From: Saksenaea vasiformis B4078
Taxonomy: Eukaryota; Mucoromycota; Mucoromycetes; Mucorales; Saksenaeaceae
Direction of reading: 5' to 3'
DNA length: 64,000 bases
Assembly (NCBI GenBank): GCA_000697055.1
Contig: JNDT01001921.1
Span: 1 to 64,000 of the forward strand
Of this stretch, positions 1-11,749 are shown one piece after another (within the stretch, counting starts at the first letter, position 1; the number at the start of each line of letters is the position of its first letter). Made by a program: the position numbers and the translations under genes. The notes below the pieces were generated by a model. That model did not search any database, was not told where the DNA came from, and was given only the letters and a program-made list of their open reading frames with translations.

Positions 1-2460
1 CACCCTGGTCTCAGCAAAGCATTTTTCAACAAGCACAGGAAGCAGAATCGTCACAAGAACCACTAAGACGATCAGCAAGGCTACAACAGAAAAGACAAAA
101 AAGGATCCACGAGCCAAGTGGATAGGGCTTCCACGCCCGGTACTTGGTAAGCACTATTGAACCTTCTGGGCTGTTTCCTTTCATACTCACCAACCAAATT
201 ATTCACGCGTCTTGCATGAGCTTGGCGAGGGGCGGGGTATTGCGCTGTTGAAGGTCAAAACAGGTTCGTGGATGCGTCAATTCAAACAATTGCAACATGG
301 CAGCTCACATCATCCATTAGCGTCAAACTTAGCTTCTCAATTCCGCCAAGCAGATTTGCAAGATGCGACTTTATTTTTTGAAAAAACAGTACCAAATGAC
401 TCATTACTTCCAGCAAACTACGCCACTGCATCCAATGGAAAATTTCTACAAATTTCTTCAAAACGATGCACACACACAGCCAATAAGGAATAAATAAGGG
501 AATCGAAAATTGTTTCATGTAGCGAAATTGCTGATAACAACCACCATCACGTTTCAAAGGCCGCACCCTACACACTGCATACAATTAGTAATACGGTTGA
601 AATCTACCAAAATATTCTCTTGACTACAGCATGAAATGACGAAACTTAATTTGCGGAACTCAACTTTCCTTGGTAACGCTTCCAGCACAATTAGAGTTTA
701 AACAGGAACCTAACAATGCAACGATTACATAGATGGTATTGTTTTTATCCCATATAGGATCTACTTGTGATATCTACATGAGTTGAATGAATGGATTTAG
801 TAAATGACATAAATGTAGCAAGGGAAAATGTCATGTATTAACTCTATGAAACATGTCGCTGAAGTGCTAGCGCTACCTTGCTCCAAAGATTTAGTGTTCC
901 GCGAGAATGCCATTATAGAACTTCTATAAGGCAATGATACAGGCGATAATAGCGAAGAAATAGATAGCATGATGGGTATGAAGACGGCGGTCACATCAGC
1001 GTTGAATTAGTTGCTCAAAGGTGGGATGCAAGGCGCTGCTATAGCAGCACCGTCTCCAGGAGGTCACTAACAATGATGCACGTTCATCTGCTGCTTGGGA
1101 ATATCGACCATGTATAGAGTAGGCTGCAAGTCTATACCTCCCAATACTAATCTTTGCAAATGGAATAATCACTTTAGGTACCGAATATGGATTGATAGTT
1201 ATGTCACAGACAGTGCATAAGATGAAAGAAGACCCCGAACGACATAGTCAGTTCGGTGTGTTCTGGACGAAGACGAACGAGCTAAAGTAAAGGAATATCC
1301 TTCCAGTTTCCAACCCAAGCGGCAGTCTGCCTCCACCAGATTTAGACTAGGCCTTATTACAGATACTACCGCCATAGTTCGGTGCGTTAGATTCTCTATT
1401 CATCAGAATACGGGTGTTACATTAACCTTGTCTCAGGGCAACTGGGCGCCTAAATTTAGTCTTGCTTGTGAAATTATTCAGTTTCTGTATTGAGGCTAGC
1501 AGATGCCAAAACAGTCTTCCCAAAGCCAAGAAAAATGGAGGCTTCATTTAATAGATTGTGATCATCAAGCTACAAAATATATTCTAAAGCAAATCGCGAC
1601 TGCGCGGAGGAGTGTGTCCAAATAGCAACGAGGACCGAAAAATGGTGGTAAATCAAGGATAGAAAGGCAAAGGATAACTATAGAAATGAACAACGAACAC
1701 TGATCTATTGCATTCGTTAGAAAAGAAGTGCATTATGCTATCCTTAAGATAATGCATCATGATCAATAAATCAAAATCGCATACCAGAATCATATTAAAA
1801 GTTTGTTTAGCCCAGAAAAAGGTGACTCTAAAGAAGGAGCTGTAATGTTGTGAATGTGACAGAATCATGTCCCTAGACAGGCCGTATCACCTTGAACATG
1901 CGGATTTGTGCTGCCGGTTTGTGGCATTCATCAGTAATAAGGATGAAAGTCAAGTCTCGGATCAGACTGTGAATAATTGTTAATCTATACGGCTACTATT
2001 TAATATATTGTAGTTTACCCTTACAAGACGAGGCGTTAAAAATATTAAAAAAGGAATAAGGAGTGTTAAATATTTATCTGAAAATAATTTTATGCTAATT
2101 CACAATGCCTGCTTTGTTTGTGGATGCTGTCGTAAGGGGGGACAATGGAAACCCTCCGTGAGATACTGTTGACCGAAGGCGAATGCTTCAAAGTATATTA
2201 TAATCGTGCTGTACATGATTTCCATCTAAATACAAGACTGAACTGATTCCAGAGTAACTTCTATAGGAAAAACCTCAATCAAATTTACTGTTGCGCCTGA
2301 GTAATGGTAGATATTGCTATACAGCAGCCATACCGGAGACCTAACCACATCTAGGTGCAGCAATGATACCAGCTATTTTAATGTGCTGTATATTCCATCT
2401 TGTAATCGACGAGGAAAACCATATTAAGTTTACACATTCTGGTACCTCTAGCAAACGTCC
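1..2460. other. Region without a supported gene
   Basis: No convincing coding region. The first ~118 bases of the plus strand hold an open frame ending in an RRSARLQQKR-like basic stretch, which could be the tail of a gene cut by the window edge, but nothing else supports it. The rest is AT-rich with only short chance frames. Confidence 0.4.
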
Positions 2461-2461
2461 A

Positions 2462-2550
2462 AAAATTTCAATATGCATGTTGATACGCGTTAAATTCTTG
2501 GTCCTTCTGTTAGATGCTTATAAAGCGGTCAAATTTTCTTATTTAAGGAC
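2462..2550 (+). promoter_or_regulatory. Upstream region shared by the two small secreted protein genes, copy 1
   Basis: Contains AATATGCAT, ACGC.TTAAATTCTT, CCTTCT and CTTATTTAAG in the same order and spacing as 3434-3520, upstream of the second paralog. A TTATAAAG at about 2517 may be the TATA box. The match shows that the tandem duplication carried its promoter; no binding factor is implied. Confidence 0.5.
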
Positions 2551-2600
2551 ATCGCAAAGCATACCCTGTTGCCATATTTTGTTCTTTACCTCTTCTCATC

Positions 2601-2891
2601 ATGAAATTCGCTATTTTCGCCTTTGTATTATCTCTTGCTCTCTACGTCCAAGCCCAATCCCCGAACGTTGAAGCTATGATCGATGTTATTACCCTAGTTC
2701 TCGCTCAAAACAACGTGACGGCTGTCTCTAATTATGGCGAATGTGAATACTGTCAATACAGATGCGCTACATTGTTCCACGAAAACGAAGACCTGGTCCA
2801 CGCGTGCACATACGATGTATGCGTCAAAAGCCTGGGAGGTGTCGACACGGACGAAGAATTTCCATGGTGCGGTTCTGTAGAGTTTGCTTAA
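2601..2891 (+). CDS. Small secreted cysteine-rich protein, tandem copy 1
   Basis: Single exon, 96 residues, ATG start and TAA stop. Residues 1-18 form a hydrophobic signal peptide (MKFAIFAFVLSLALYVQA), probably cut before QSPN. The mature chain has six cysteines arranged as CEYC, a single C four residues later, then HAC, DVC and a last C after TDEEFPW, so three disulfides are possible. It is about 57 % identical (41 of 72 residues, hand count) to the protein 0.7 kb downstream. An AATAAA lies 38 bases after the stop. No known domain is recognised. Size, secretion signal and even cysteine count resemble fungal effector-like or surface-acting small secreted proteins, but that role is only an inference. 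Confidence 0.8.
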   Translation: MKFAIFAFVLSLALYVQAQSPNVEAMIDVITLVLAQNNVTAVSNYGECEYCQYRCATLFHENEDLVHACTYDVCVKSLGGVDTDEEFPWCGSVEFA

Positions 2892-2928
2892 ACAAGATGA
2901 ACGTGATAATGTAGCAAATACTATAAAC

Positions 2929-2934
2929 AATAAA
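2929..2934 (+). terminator. AATAAA polyadenylation signal
   Basis: Canonical hexamer 38 bases downstream of the stop codon of the first small secreted protein gene. Confidence 0.5.
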
Positions 2935-3433
2935 GATAAAAGCTATACTTCTTTTGACTGAACTCAAAGTTTTACTTCAATCTGTCTGTCTTCTGATGAA
3001 GAAACGTATTAATGTAGTTAGCTGTTTGGGTAGATAAGCTTGTGACAAATAAAATTTTGCGTAATCAATGTCTCTTAATTCGACTATGACTCGGAATCGG
3101 TCAGACGTATTTTGATACAATACCAAAATGTAATACAGCACATATTGGGTAGATACAGAGCATAACTCAATGCGGCAATTTAAAAAAAAAGGATTGTTGC
3201 TGTTGCTATGCAGGAAACAGTTAGATGTTTTCCGATATGTATGTAAGGAATGGGTTAGGAGAGGTGAAAACAGAGAAAACGTTAAATCTAGTACGTTAAA
3301 TTCGGTATTGGCGGGTCATTTTACTAGGGTTGCATAATTCATCGGCTAACATTGGGGCAACGTCGTTTTAAATGGTCAACATAATAAACGGAGATAGCAG
3401 ATAACATTCTAGTATAACTTAAGCACTTAACAA

Positions 3434-3520
3434 AATTTAATATGCATATCAGAACGCCTTAAATTCTTTACTCCTTCTTGTTAACGGACTTCCGGCCGCC
3501 TTTTTTTTCTTATTTAAGCC
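3434..3520 (+). promoter_or_regulatory. Upstream region shared by the two small secreted protein genes, copy 2
   Basis: Same ordered blocks as 2462-2550: AATATGCAT, ACGC.TTAAATTCTT, CCTTCTTGTTA, and CTTATTTAAG after a pyrimidine run. This is probably the conserved core promoter of the duplicated gene. Confidence 0.5.
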
Positions 3521-3588
3521 TGTTTCATGGGGCAGAAAAAAAACCAGAAAGAGAACAAAGTATATCCATTTTCTTCTCTTCGTCCATC

Positions 3589-3972
3589 ATGAAAATCGTT
3601 ATACTATTTTCTATGCTTATGCTTTTCCTCGGTATCTCATCCCAAGGACCTAATTGGACTGCATTGAGACAAGCAATCCAAACCGTACTTCAAGCAAATG
3701 GTGTCACCCAAGTCACCAATTACGATCAATGTGAATACTGCCAGTACATTTGCGACACGCTCTTCGTTGTGAACAAGGAACTGTTATTCGCTTGCAGCTA
3801 TGACGTTTGCATCAGAACTCTAGGGAATGTGACTACCGATGAAGAATTTCCCTTCTGCGAACAAGTGCCTGCCGCTGCTGCTGCTGGTGGAGGTGGAGGA
3901 GGTGGAGGTGGTGGAGGTGGAACCGTTGGCGGTGGAGGAGGAACGAACTCGACTACTGGAAAGGTGAACTAG
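3589..3972 (+). CDS. Small secreted cysteine-rich protein with glycine-rich tail, tandem copy 2
   Basis: Single exon, 127 residues from the ATG at 3589. An in-frame ATG exists at 3526 (residue 17 of the longer frame), but the paralog and the signal peptide place the start here. Signal peptide MKIVILFSMLMLFLGISS, then the same six-cysteine frame as the upstream paralog (CEYC, IC, FAC, DVC, FC) ending in TDEEFPFC. Unlike copy 1 it continues into a low-complexity tail of five alanines, twelve glycines, TV, five more glycines and a short Asn/Thr end. The tail is encoded by GGT/GGA/GCT repeats and probably grew by slippage. An AATAAA follows at 4009. Function unknown; a cell-wall or extracellular role is only a guess. 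Confidence 0.8.
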   Translation: MKIVILFSMLMLFLGISSQGPNWTALRQAIQTVLQANGVTQVTNYDQCEYCQYICDTLFVVNKELLFACSYDVCIRTLGNVTTDEEFPFCEQVPAAAAAGGGGGGGGGGGGTVGGGGGTNSTTGKVN

Positions 3973-4008
3973 TATCTTTGTTTGTCTACATTTGTTATAT
4001 TCTTCGAA

Positions 4009-4014
4009 AATAAA
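4009..4014 (+). terminator. AATAAA polyadenylation signal
   Basis: Canonical hexamer 37 bases after the stop of the second small secreted protein gene. Confidence 0.45.
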
Positions 4015-4879
4015 AGACGAAAGATTTTTTTCTGCATTCCTTTGAATAAACAGTGAGAGAACACACATGCATAAAGATTTCTACTTGTGTGGAAAAGCAA
4101 TACTTCTGTATCAATAATCCCATTAGGCCGCAATAGCACCAGAAAAGCTACTTGACTTTATTCGATAGAAAATTTCTTGGTTAATGTGAAGTACAGTGCA
4201 CCAAGCTGCGTCATGAGTTTGAAATTCTATTTGGACTTTCATAAGGAATTGTCCTCAATGCGTTTGGAAATATCAAGCCACTCCATGTAGTTACACCATG
4301 GACTTTCCTTGCAAGACATGTCGCAAGAGGTACTGAGGTTTCTTTTTGTACAGATGCACAGCCGTAGTTGTATGACCAAAACAGAAATCGTTAGGTTACC
4401 AAAGGTCATGCATATCTCAAAGAACGATGACATAGGTGTACTTCTTGGATTAGAAACGTGTGTGTGCTCTACTTTCATCCGTCTTCAATAATAATTATCT
4501 CTTAAAACCGAAGCTACAGGCGGCCTTTCCCTTTTGCAACTGGACTGTTCCTAAACTTGGTCGCATAAACCCGCTGGTCGAAAAATCCGAGGCAAAGAGA
4601 ATTTTCAATCATGCTTGTCTTTCTCACTCTTAATGAATAGCTCACAATGCTACCATTTCTCTTCGCTATTTAATTCTTTACTAGCTGTCATACGGCTCAT
4701 CATGATGAACTGGCTGATATTCTCGCACATATCCACAGGATCACATATTTGTCGCGATTTATTAATGAGCAAATACCCACTTTCAACAGATGGAAAACGA
4801 CTAAAGGCTGTGTCGGTATCAAAATGACTGACGGCTCGGTTGGAGCGGAAAATCGAGAATGTTTCTCGCGTGTTCTCGA

Positions 4880-5315
4880 CATCAGCACCGAAGTCCCGGC
4901 CAAGGCAATGCGTAAGGCCCGCTTGCGCGTCCCTTTCTCGTGTCGTACATCCCGATTTTACCGAAGGACAATCTGCATTGATGCACTTTAACGCACCATG
5001 ACAGAAACTTAGTTGACCTTCCCCTCGATTTCCCTGTTCGTCTTCGGGAGCATGCATCAGTGAAAACGGTAGGATCATATCTGGGAGACATACTACTCAT
5101 TCGTCATCGATACCGTATGCATTGACGGCGAGTTCTCTTGCAAAACGCTTACTATATTTTCTGACCCTGGAATGAATATCTCTACCACGAGTTCCAACGT
5201 ATAAGGCTGGAATGATGTCCCTGGATTGTATTTCCATGTGGTGAGGTGAACTTCGCGTAAACTTTCTGGGACCTACAGTTTTGCGCTCGACGATTGTGAT
5301 GAGCACTAGGGCCAC
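4880..5315 (-). pseudogene. Fanzor-like nuclease remnant (RuvC-II, zinc ribbon, RuvC-III part)
   Basis: One minus-strand frame, broken by a TGA at about 5097, reads IPALYVGTRG, GIDDE, GALKCINADCPS and TTRERDAQAGL. These line up with the C-terminal part of the Fanzor at 29-32.7 kb: GTGVGSLMKG, LTNEF, GAVRCNNPSC and TRGRDENAALNIG. The aligned order is glycine loop, RuvC-II acidic residue, C-x4-C zinc ribbon half and RuvC-III RD. The CPFC half of the ribbon has decayed and the N-terminal part is not recognisable. A weak ELVF...GDPG frame at 7202-7390 (minus) might be its RuvC-I segment, but it is too degraded to join. A dead copy of the second Fanzor lineage. Confidence 0.55.
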
Positions 5316-5319
5316 GGTA

Positions 5320-8256
5320 GAATCGTCAAAGAATTTTCCTTTGTGAACGTCGTACCTATCGTAAAGAATAGCGAATCAGTGGAAGATCAACCAGATAGAA
5401 GTTATTGCCTTCTGGGATTTCAAAGCTCTTTTCCGTAATGCGGACCATATACATAAGCAAAATTCAGTATAGCAGCTGCACGCATTATTTGTCCAAGAAG
5501 ACACTACCATTTCTTTAAGCACTAGATTTCATTCGAACCTCACTTCGGAAATCGTCTAATGTCAGCAACGTATTTGTCTACTAGTTAGAAATTGATGTGC
5601 TACTATCATGCAACGCCTACACATGTACTTTCTTTTTTTTTTGGAAATTTACGGATCGACAAACTAACGGCTCGATTGTGGACCTTTGCGAGCAAAATAT
5701 CGTCCCAAACTACGTTTATGAATATTTTAAGTTAGCTACCTCTTGTCGTTACTTAAGTTCGTATTAACGCTATATATTTTACGTAAGGTTATAGACAAAA
5801 AGAGTGGTATAGATAGCGCGAATGGACTTTACACTATTTTATCATGGTGTCTTATCATACGTAGCTATGACACGCTTAGGAAATGCAACGTCAGAATAAA
5901 TAATTTCTGAGTTTACTTTCGTCATAGTAAGTACTCCTCTCATTTTCCATGTCAAGCGTTCATTGTCAAGTAGCTCTCGGCTGTCACGGCCAGTTCTCGG
6001 TTGAACTCGATTCGGCAGAAGTTTCAAACAGAATAATATTTAATTCGGCGTAACTTAAAGCTATCTGTACTCCTGGAAACCAGCAGCCTTGCCCTCTACA
6101 ATGGAGATACTGCGAAAGGCTACTGGAATGCATGGTCGATGTCACTTATTCTCAAGAAGTTGCTGTGAGGTACATTAGTAAAGTAGCATATTTGACACGG
6201 ATTTCGGCTCTTTCATTCAGGGCAGAGGATGTATATGCTGTCTTTTTCATAGATTGAAAACCTAGTATGCATCATTCAAGGTTTTTCCAGTTTTTCTTGA
6301 ATTATTCTTCGTATGCATACTATCAGTTGAACAGATTTCTACAGTAACCTACATAAATTTTGCGTTCATCAGGAGCCACCCTTATGCTAAGAAATGAATA
6401 AGATATACCGTCATCAATACATCGGCCGGAAACAAATTCATACGCCATTTACATCGACTGGTCCCTCGATGGAGGCGAAGGCTATATAGAGTGACATAAA
6501 GAGTCATTCAAGGTTAGGAAATGGAATAAGAGTTGAATGTTAGTATACTGGCTCTCGAAGGTTAGACCCATACATTCGCGGGTGCCACACCTCGCAAGAT
6601 TTGGGTAGGAACGGATAGTGTATTCAAGCTTCAAAGATCGGCCAATTTCTTTGTTTAATGAACATGGGTCTAAATAAGATTAAAAGGAATGAGTAATCCT
6701 GCATATAGTCAATTCCAGTATGCACCGGGAACATTTTTTTTTCTTTTTTAAAAGATGGAATTTGTGCGTCCCACTAAATAAACTACTGTTATTCTGCAAG
6801 CTTCGATTGGTGAATTAAGAAACTTATTACAATGAACCAGCGCAATGTACCTTTGACGCGACGTATAATCATATACTTCCCCGCGCAAAAAGTTCACGGA
6901 TACTTAGCGCAAGATAATACTTGGGGATGGAAATGCATACTCAAAATTCAGTATGTTAGCCTCTAACTCCATTGCTCCTCATGCGTTGTGAATCCCAAAG
7001 GTCACAACTGTTTGTATGTCAATGTCGCTTCTTCAGGAGGTGCCATGAAAGATGCTGATAGCTGTGTTATACACGTTTTCCAAAACTCACTTCGCATTCT
7101 ATGGTGCTTTTCAACACAATTTGCATAGCACGCTTCATTAATAGCAGCTTATTTGACTATCACGGCGGACTATGCAACACGGGTTGTTTGCATTCCCCCC
7201 ATCAAAAGATACAAATATGGACATGATCTTTGCGGCGTATGAATGCGCGTGATGAAACTGCGACGCTGTAAGTGCAAATGTGTACTTCGGACGATTTTAC
7301 TCCTGATATTCCTTTGCGTAGATGTAGAGAGTCTATGTTATGCTGCTTAACAGTACCCGGATCGCCTTGTCTGACAAAAACTAGTTCCATGATGCAGATT
7401 TGGCTGCCTTAACATCTGCAATCTTTATAGCGTCGCAGATTAACACGCAATTTGCACACGACAAGACATGAAAGAGTTTGCGAGGCTCCACTTAGCTGTC
7501 TGGTGTCATTTAGGGCGGGGGAATTTGATAGCCTATTCAAAGTACACCTAATTCCGCCGCTTACAAGTGTTAGCAAACATCAATTAGGGAACTCCTGCGG
7601 ATATGGAAACAGATCATGATTCTGGGTACTTGCATGTGCATTAATAGTTTCCCTTCTGGGATGAATTCAGCGCTGTCAGATTCTATGACACAGCGTGCGT
7701 TTGTATTTCGAGGTTATTTTGAAATAGGAACAGTCCATAATATAGAGAGAAGTGGCCGTGATTTATAATGGAAATTGTTATATAGACGTGGATTTTGATA
7801 TAATGTCGCACTGTTAAGGAAGCACCAAGAAGACAATCGGGGAGTTCTATCTGCTGCATAACAGTGGCCTAAGCTCAGCCAAACAGAGTTCGGTTTTCCA
7901 CGTTAGGCAAAACAAGGAGACATTTGCAGATTCGCTTCCTTTAATGTATGAGTACATTATTTTCGGATACCAGATATCATGACCTTCACCCACAAAAAAA
8001 AAGAAACGTCGTCTCATGGAGACACGCATCATGCAAAGGAAAATCCCGGCATACATATGATCTCAGCTGAGTTCTATTTACGGAAGCTGTCGATTGGTTA
8101 TGGCGAAAAACGGAGATCGGCCGTGGCACCATGTGCAAATCAAAAGGAAGTGACTGGTCCCCTGTCGATTTTTTGCTCGCCGACATTTCCAATTTTTTTT
8201 TCTTCTTTTTACCCCACACAACAGTGATCCCTATAAGCGAAAACAAAGTTGGTGCG
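5320..8256. other. Gene-poor interval
   Basis: Only short frames. The minus-strand frame at 7202-7390 is mentioned under the Fanzor remnant. Immediately before 8257 a pyrimidine-rich run and ACACAACAG could be the 3' end of an intron in the 5' untranslated region of the carrier gene. Confidence 0.35.
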
Positions 8257-9346
8257 ATGATGGTTGTCAGACCAGCACCACCGATAAGTACAACCACCAA
8301 CAATAACCGCATTACTGGCCATGTCAACCATTCCATTCACCCTACACCACCACCATTCTGGTTTGGTGGTGCTGCTTCTTGCGTCGCTACCTTCGTTTCC
8401 CACCCTTTCGACTTGACCAAAGTGCGACTACAAACTGTCAGAAGAATGGATACCCCGTGGACAAATGAAATATGTTCTATCAAGCCTACGCGGATGTTTA
8501 AAACAATGTGGTCTATATCTCGCAACGAAGGTGTTAGAGCTTTGTACAGCGGTTTATCAGCTAGCCTTCTACGCCAGGGCACCTATTCCACCATTCGATT
8601 TGGGTTATACGATCAATTCAAATGGGCTGTGGCCGGCGATGCCAGTACGTTGATTCATGGTTTGATGCTGCTTTTTTTTCTCATTGTTTGGTGAACAGAA
8701 CCGACATTTGCCCAGTTGCTTTTTTGTTCCACGGCAGCAGGGATATTGGGAGGTGCGTTCGGAAATCCAAGCGACGTAGTTAATGTTCGAATGCAAAACG
8801 ATGGGCAATTACCGCCTCATCAACGGCGTAACTACAAGAATGCAATTGATGGGATGTACCGTATAGCTCGCGAAGAAGGTCCTAGGGTGTTACTGCGAGG
8901 CTTAGGGTCCAGTACCAATCGTGCTGTTCTGATGACTGTGTCGCAAATGACCAGTTACGATGTATTTAAAGATATCCTTCTGGCTGCGCAATGCTATGAT
9001 GGGCATACTACCCATTTTGCAGCTAGTCTTTTAGCCGTAAGTCTTGATATACCTTCTTATTATGTCTCATTGTTTCTTCTCTAATCAGGCACTTGTGGCT
9101 ACAACCGTGTGTTCCCCTTTGGACGTGGTAAAAACACGTATCATGAACGCACATGTGCATGACGGCAAGCACCCTCTCCGAATCATGGCTCATATGGTAA
9201 AAACGGAAGGTTTCCCTTCATTGTTTAAGGGATGGATGCCTGCTTTTGTTAGACTTGGACCGCATACCATCGTGACATTCATTGTCCTTGAACAGCTAAA
9301 AGAATGGCACACTCAATTTGTACAGAATCGTGCCAATGTAGTGTAA
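8257..9346 (+). CDS. DIC1: Mitochondrial dicarboxylate carrier
   Basis: Three exons (8257-8644, 8699-9036, 9089-9346) give 327 residues. Inner-membrane solute carrier family; fungal Dic1 exchanges malate or succinate for phosphate. Each of the three ~100-residue repeats shows a carrier signature, HPFDLTKVRLQ, NPSDVVNVRMQ and SPLDVVKTRIM. Dic1-type stretches are clear: GLSASLLRQGTYSTIRFG, RRNYKNAIDGMYRI and ALVATTVCSP. Introns (54 and 52 nt) fall where phase is kept. The start is the first of two adjacent ATGs (MMVV). The ~30 residues before the first repeat are Pro/Thr/Asn-rich, so the exact start is the weakest part. The gene is convergent with the ABC ATPase gene, with only 63 bp between stops. 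Confidence 0.93.
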
Positions 9347-9409
9347 ATAGAAACGCAATATCCTCTGTATATGATAGAACGAACATTCCATTAGAATATT
9401 TTTATTTTT

Positions 9410-11128
9410 CTATATTTTATGTCCTCCTTCGCCTCCAGCTTCAAGTTTATAGCGTTTTGTCACAGCATGCGGGATCTCCTCTTCATGATGGGTAACCATG
9501 ATCAATGTTTGTGTAGGACGCATATGATCCTTTAACCATGTGTTCACCTTCTCGATCATTGTATCGTCCAGTCCTTGGAACGGTTCGTCCCAAATTACCA
9601 GATCAGGCATTTTGACCAGCGAGCGGACGAGTAGCACAAGGCGTTGTTCGCCTGTAGACATGTCGCACAGCTTGCGATCCACAAAAGAAGCTAGGCCGAA
9701 TTCCCCGAATAGCTGTTTTACCGTTTGGGTTTGTTCGGCCGAAAGCTTCCGAGGAACAACAACGTCGAAGAATCCAGTGCCTGCTGCCTGCAGTCCGGTC
9801 AATGTCTGGTTGAAATAAAGATGAATTTCTGGACTGACTAAGCCGACACGTTCTTTGATTTGCCAAATCGATTCGCCAGTGCCTCTGCGTCGACCAAACA
9901 GATAAAGCTCATTTGCATACGCCTGGGGATGATCACCCGTCAATAACGAAAGCAAGGTCGTTTTCCCGGAACCTAAAAGCCCAGACCTTATGAGACCAAA
10001 ACAAATAAAATGGATGAATTATGAATAATACCATTGGGTCCCAATAGAGCCCAGCGTTCACCTTGGCGCACCGTCCAACAAATATTATTCAAGATTTTTT
10101 TGCCACCGTAGGCTACATTCACCGATTTTAGATCGACTACTACTGGTGCATTTGTTCCCTCTGGTGTCGGTTGTTGGTTTTCTACGAAAGTCTCCTTCTC
10201 CTTTTGTTTGCGTAGTGCTTCCTTTCTATTCGCCAGGTATGTCTTGGGATCTTGTATGTCTTCAATAGCCATATCCTTTAACACAACGACATCTGTAGCC
10301 CAGGAGGGGAATTCGTCTTGCGGTCGTAACACGAGAACAACTGGTGGACCCTTCATAGCAAGTTCGCCGAGCAAGTTGAGAAGTTTCTGACGGTGATCCA
10401 CATCGAGTCCCACTTGAGGAAGCAGCGTAAACATTAGATTTTCGCCTTGTAATTGTAAACTTACTGAGAGGTTCATCCAGAATCAACATTCCTGGATCGC
10501 GCAATAAAGCTCGCGCAAGGCGAGCTCTCCGTGTCTGACCGTTAGAAAGTTTGACAAAGGATAGAGGCAGTAAATGCTCTATATCAAGTTTCTTGGCAAC
10601 ATCTAGGATCTTTGACTCGTCTTTCACTTGTTCGCCTTGTAAGTACGCCTCCAAAGTCAAGTCATTATCAGGGTCACTAAGTCAACAAGTCAGAATAAGA
10701 CAAACTCAATTCCATTTCACCTAAAGTTGAAGCGTTCTTGATAATAATGTTTGCCGTATGAAAAGAGTTTGGACTGCTCCCGAAACGAAACTAGATGAAC
10801 GGACTCGGATGGATAAGAGGAAGGGAAAGCAGGCCATTTGGCAGATCCTGGTGGCTGCACAACGTGGCGGCCCGCCAAAGACTTGGTGGTGTCAGAAAAG
10901 GATATATATTTTATTTCTACATACCTCAGCTAACGTAGTTTTTCCTGCACTCACAGGTCCAACAATAACCATGCGCTGGTCACGTTGAATACAAAGTGTT
11001 AAGTCCTTAAATGCAGGCTCATTGCTCCCAAAACGATGAATACGAGCGTTGTTGAATTCAACCAACGTGTCACTGCTATATCTGCGCAGTTGTCTCGCAA
11101 GCGCTTGCGGTCGAATGAATGACAACAT
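9410..11128 (-). CDS. Tandem ABC ATPase, probably mitochondrial (YDR061W/ModF-like)
   Basis: Five exons (11128-10925, 10854-10721, 10676-10465, 10412-10032, 9972-9410) give 497 residues without membrane segments. The N-terminus (MLSFIRPQALARQLRRYSS) looks like a mitochondrial presequence. Two ABC domains: Walker A GPVSAGKTT with signature LSNGQTRRARL and Walker B LILDEPL, then Walker A GPNGSGKTT, signature MSTGEQRL, Walker B LVIWDEP and switch histidine in VTHH. In the first domain the H-loop position reads LVLRPQDE with no histidine, so that site is probably degenerate. Architecture resembles the soluble ModF/PhrA-like ATPases of yeasts. Substrate or partner is unknown. The second Walker A motif is split by an intron. 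Confidence 0.85.
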
Positions 11129-11749
11129 TGAAAGAGACCGTTTCTGTATCTGACTTGCTCGTCATTGCACGCTTCTCTATTCACGAATACGTTTATCCAC
11201 TATGACTCATATCCAAACAGAAGGGCTCATCTTTGGCGACACAGAACGCAGTCCATCCTCGGGCGTTTCCTTCCCACTATGGAAACATTGTACTGCACAA
11301 ACATGCAGACCCGACCTTAACTGGTGGATCCTTCGATATAAGATGATGATAATTTACGGGATTGGGCCAACAGATCTAAGCTGAAAAGCTATTCAAAGAA
11401 CATGTGCTGTCTATCTGAAGACGACATAGTGTTTCTGCGTAAGACATGCGCTTGGGCTGCAAGAAACGAAATTAGCAATGCCAAGCTCAGGCATTATTTG
11501 CATACGCCATATTCAGAGTAGAACGATAAGCTCTAGCTTCAAACTCTAACTCATTCGAATAGAGCATAGGTAGTGGATTGTTTAAAGATTCATGTTGGCG
11601 CCTGTGAACTTTTGCAACTCACACATAATATCAGCTCTGACTGACCGATAAGGAATCCCTCCTATAGTCTATCACCCTTCTGTACAATTAGACCTCCCAA
11701 CGAAATTTACAGTGAATCTATCAAGTATGCGAATTCTTTTTTTCAAATT
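11129..11749. other. Intergenic region
   Basis: Shared upstream flank of the ABC ATPase gene and downstream flank of the acyltransferase gene. No coding exon or RNA gene recognised. Confidence 0.4.

Noticed and set aside
4650..4878. Continuation of the minus-strand frame below 4880 as part of the Fanzor remnant
   Set aside because: Beyond the RDAQAGL motif the frame has no resemblance to Fanzor C-termini and may be open by chance.
7202..7390. RuvC-I segment (ELVF...GDPG) of the remnant at 4.9-5.3 kb
   Set aside because: Only one short similarity, 1.9 kb from the rest, with nothing recognisable between.
8131..8256. Upstream start for the dicarboxylate carrier
   Set aside because: The extension is a phenylalanine run from a poly-T tract followed by ACACAACAG, which looks like the end of an intron, not coding sequence.
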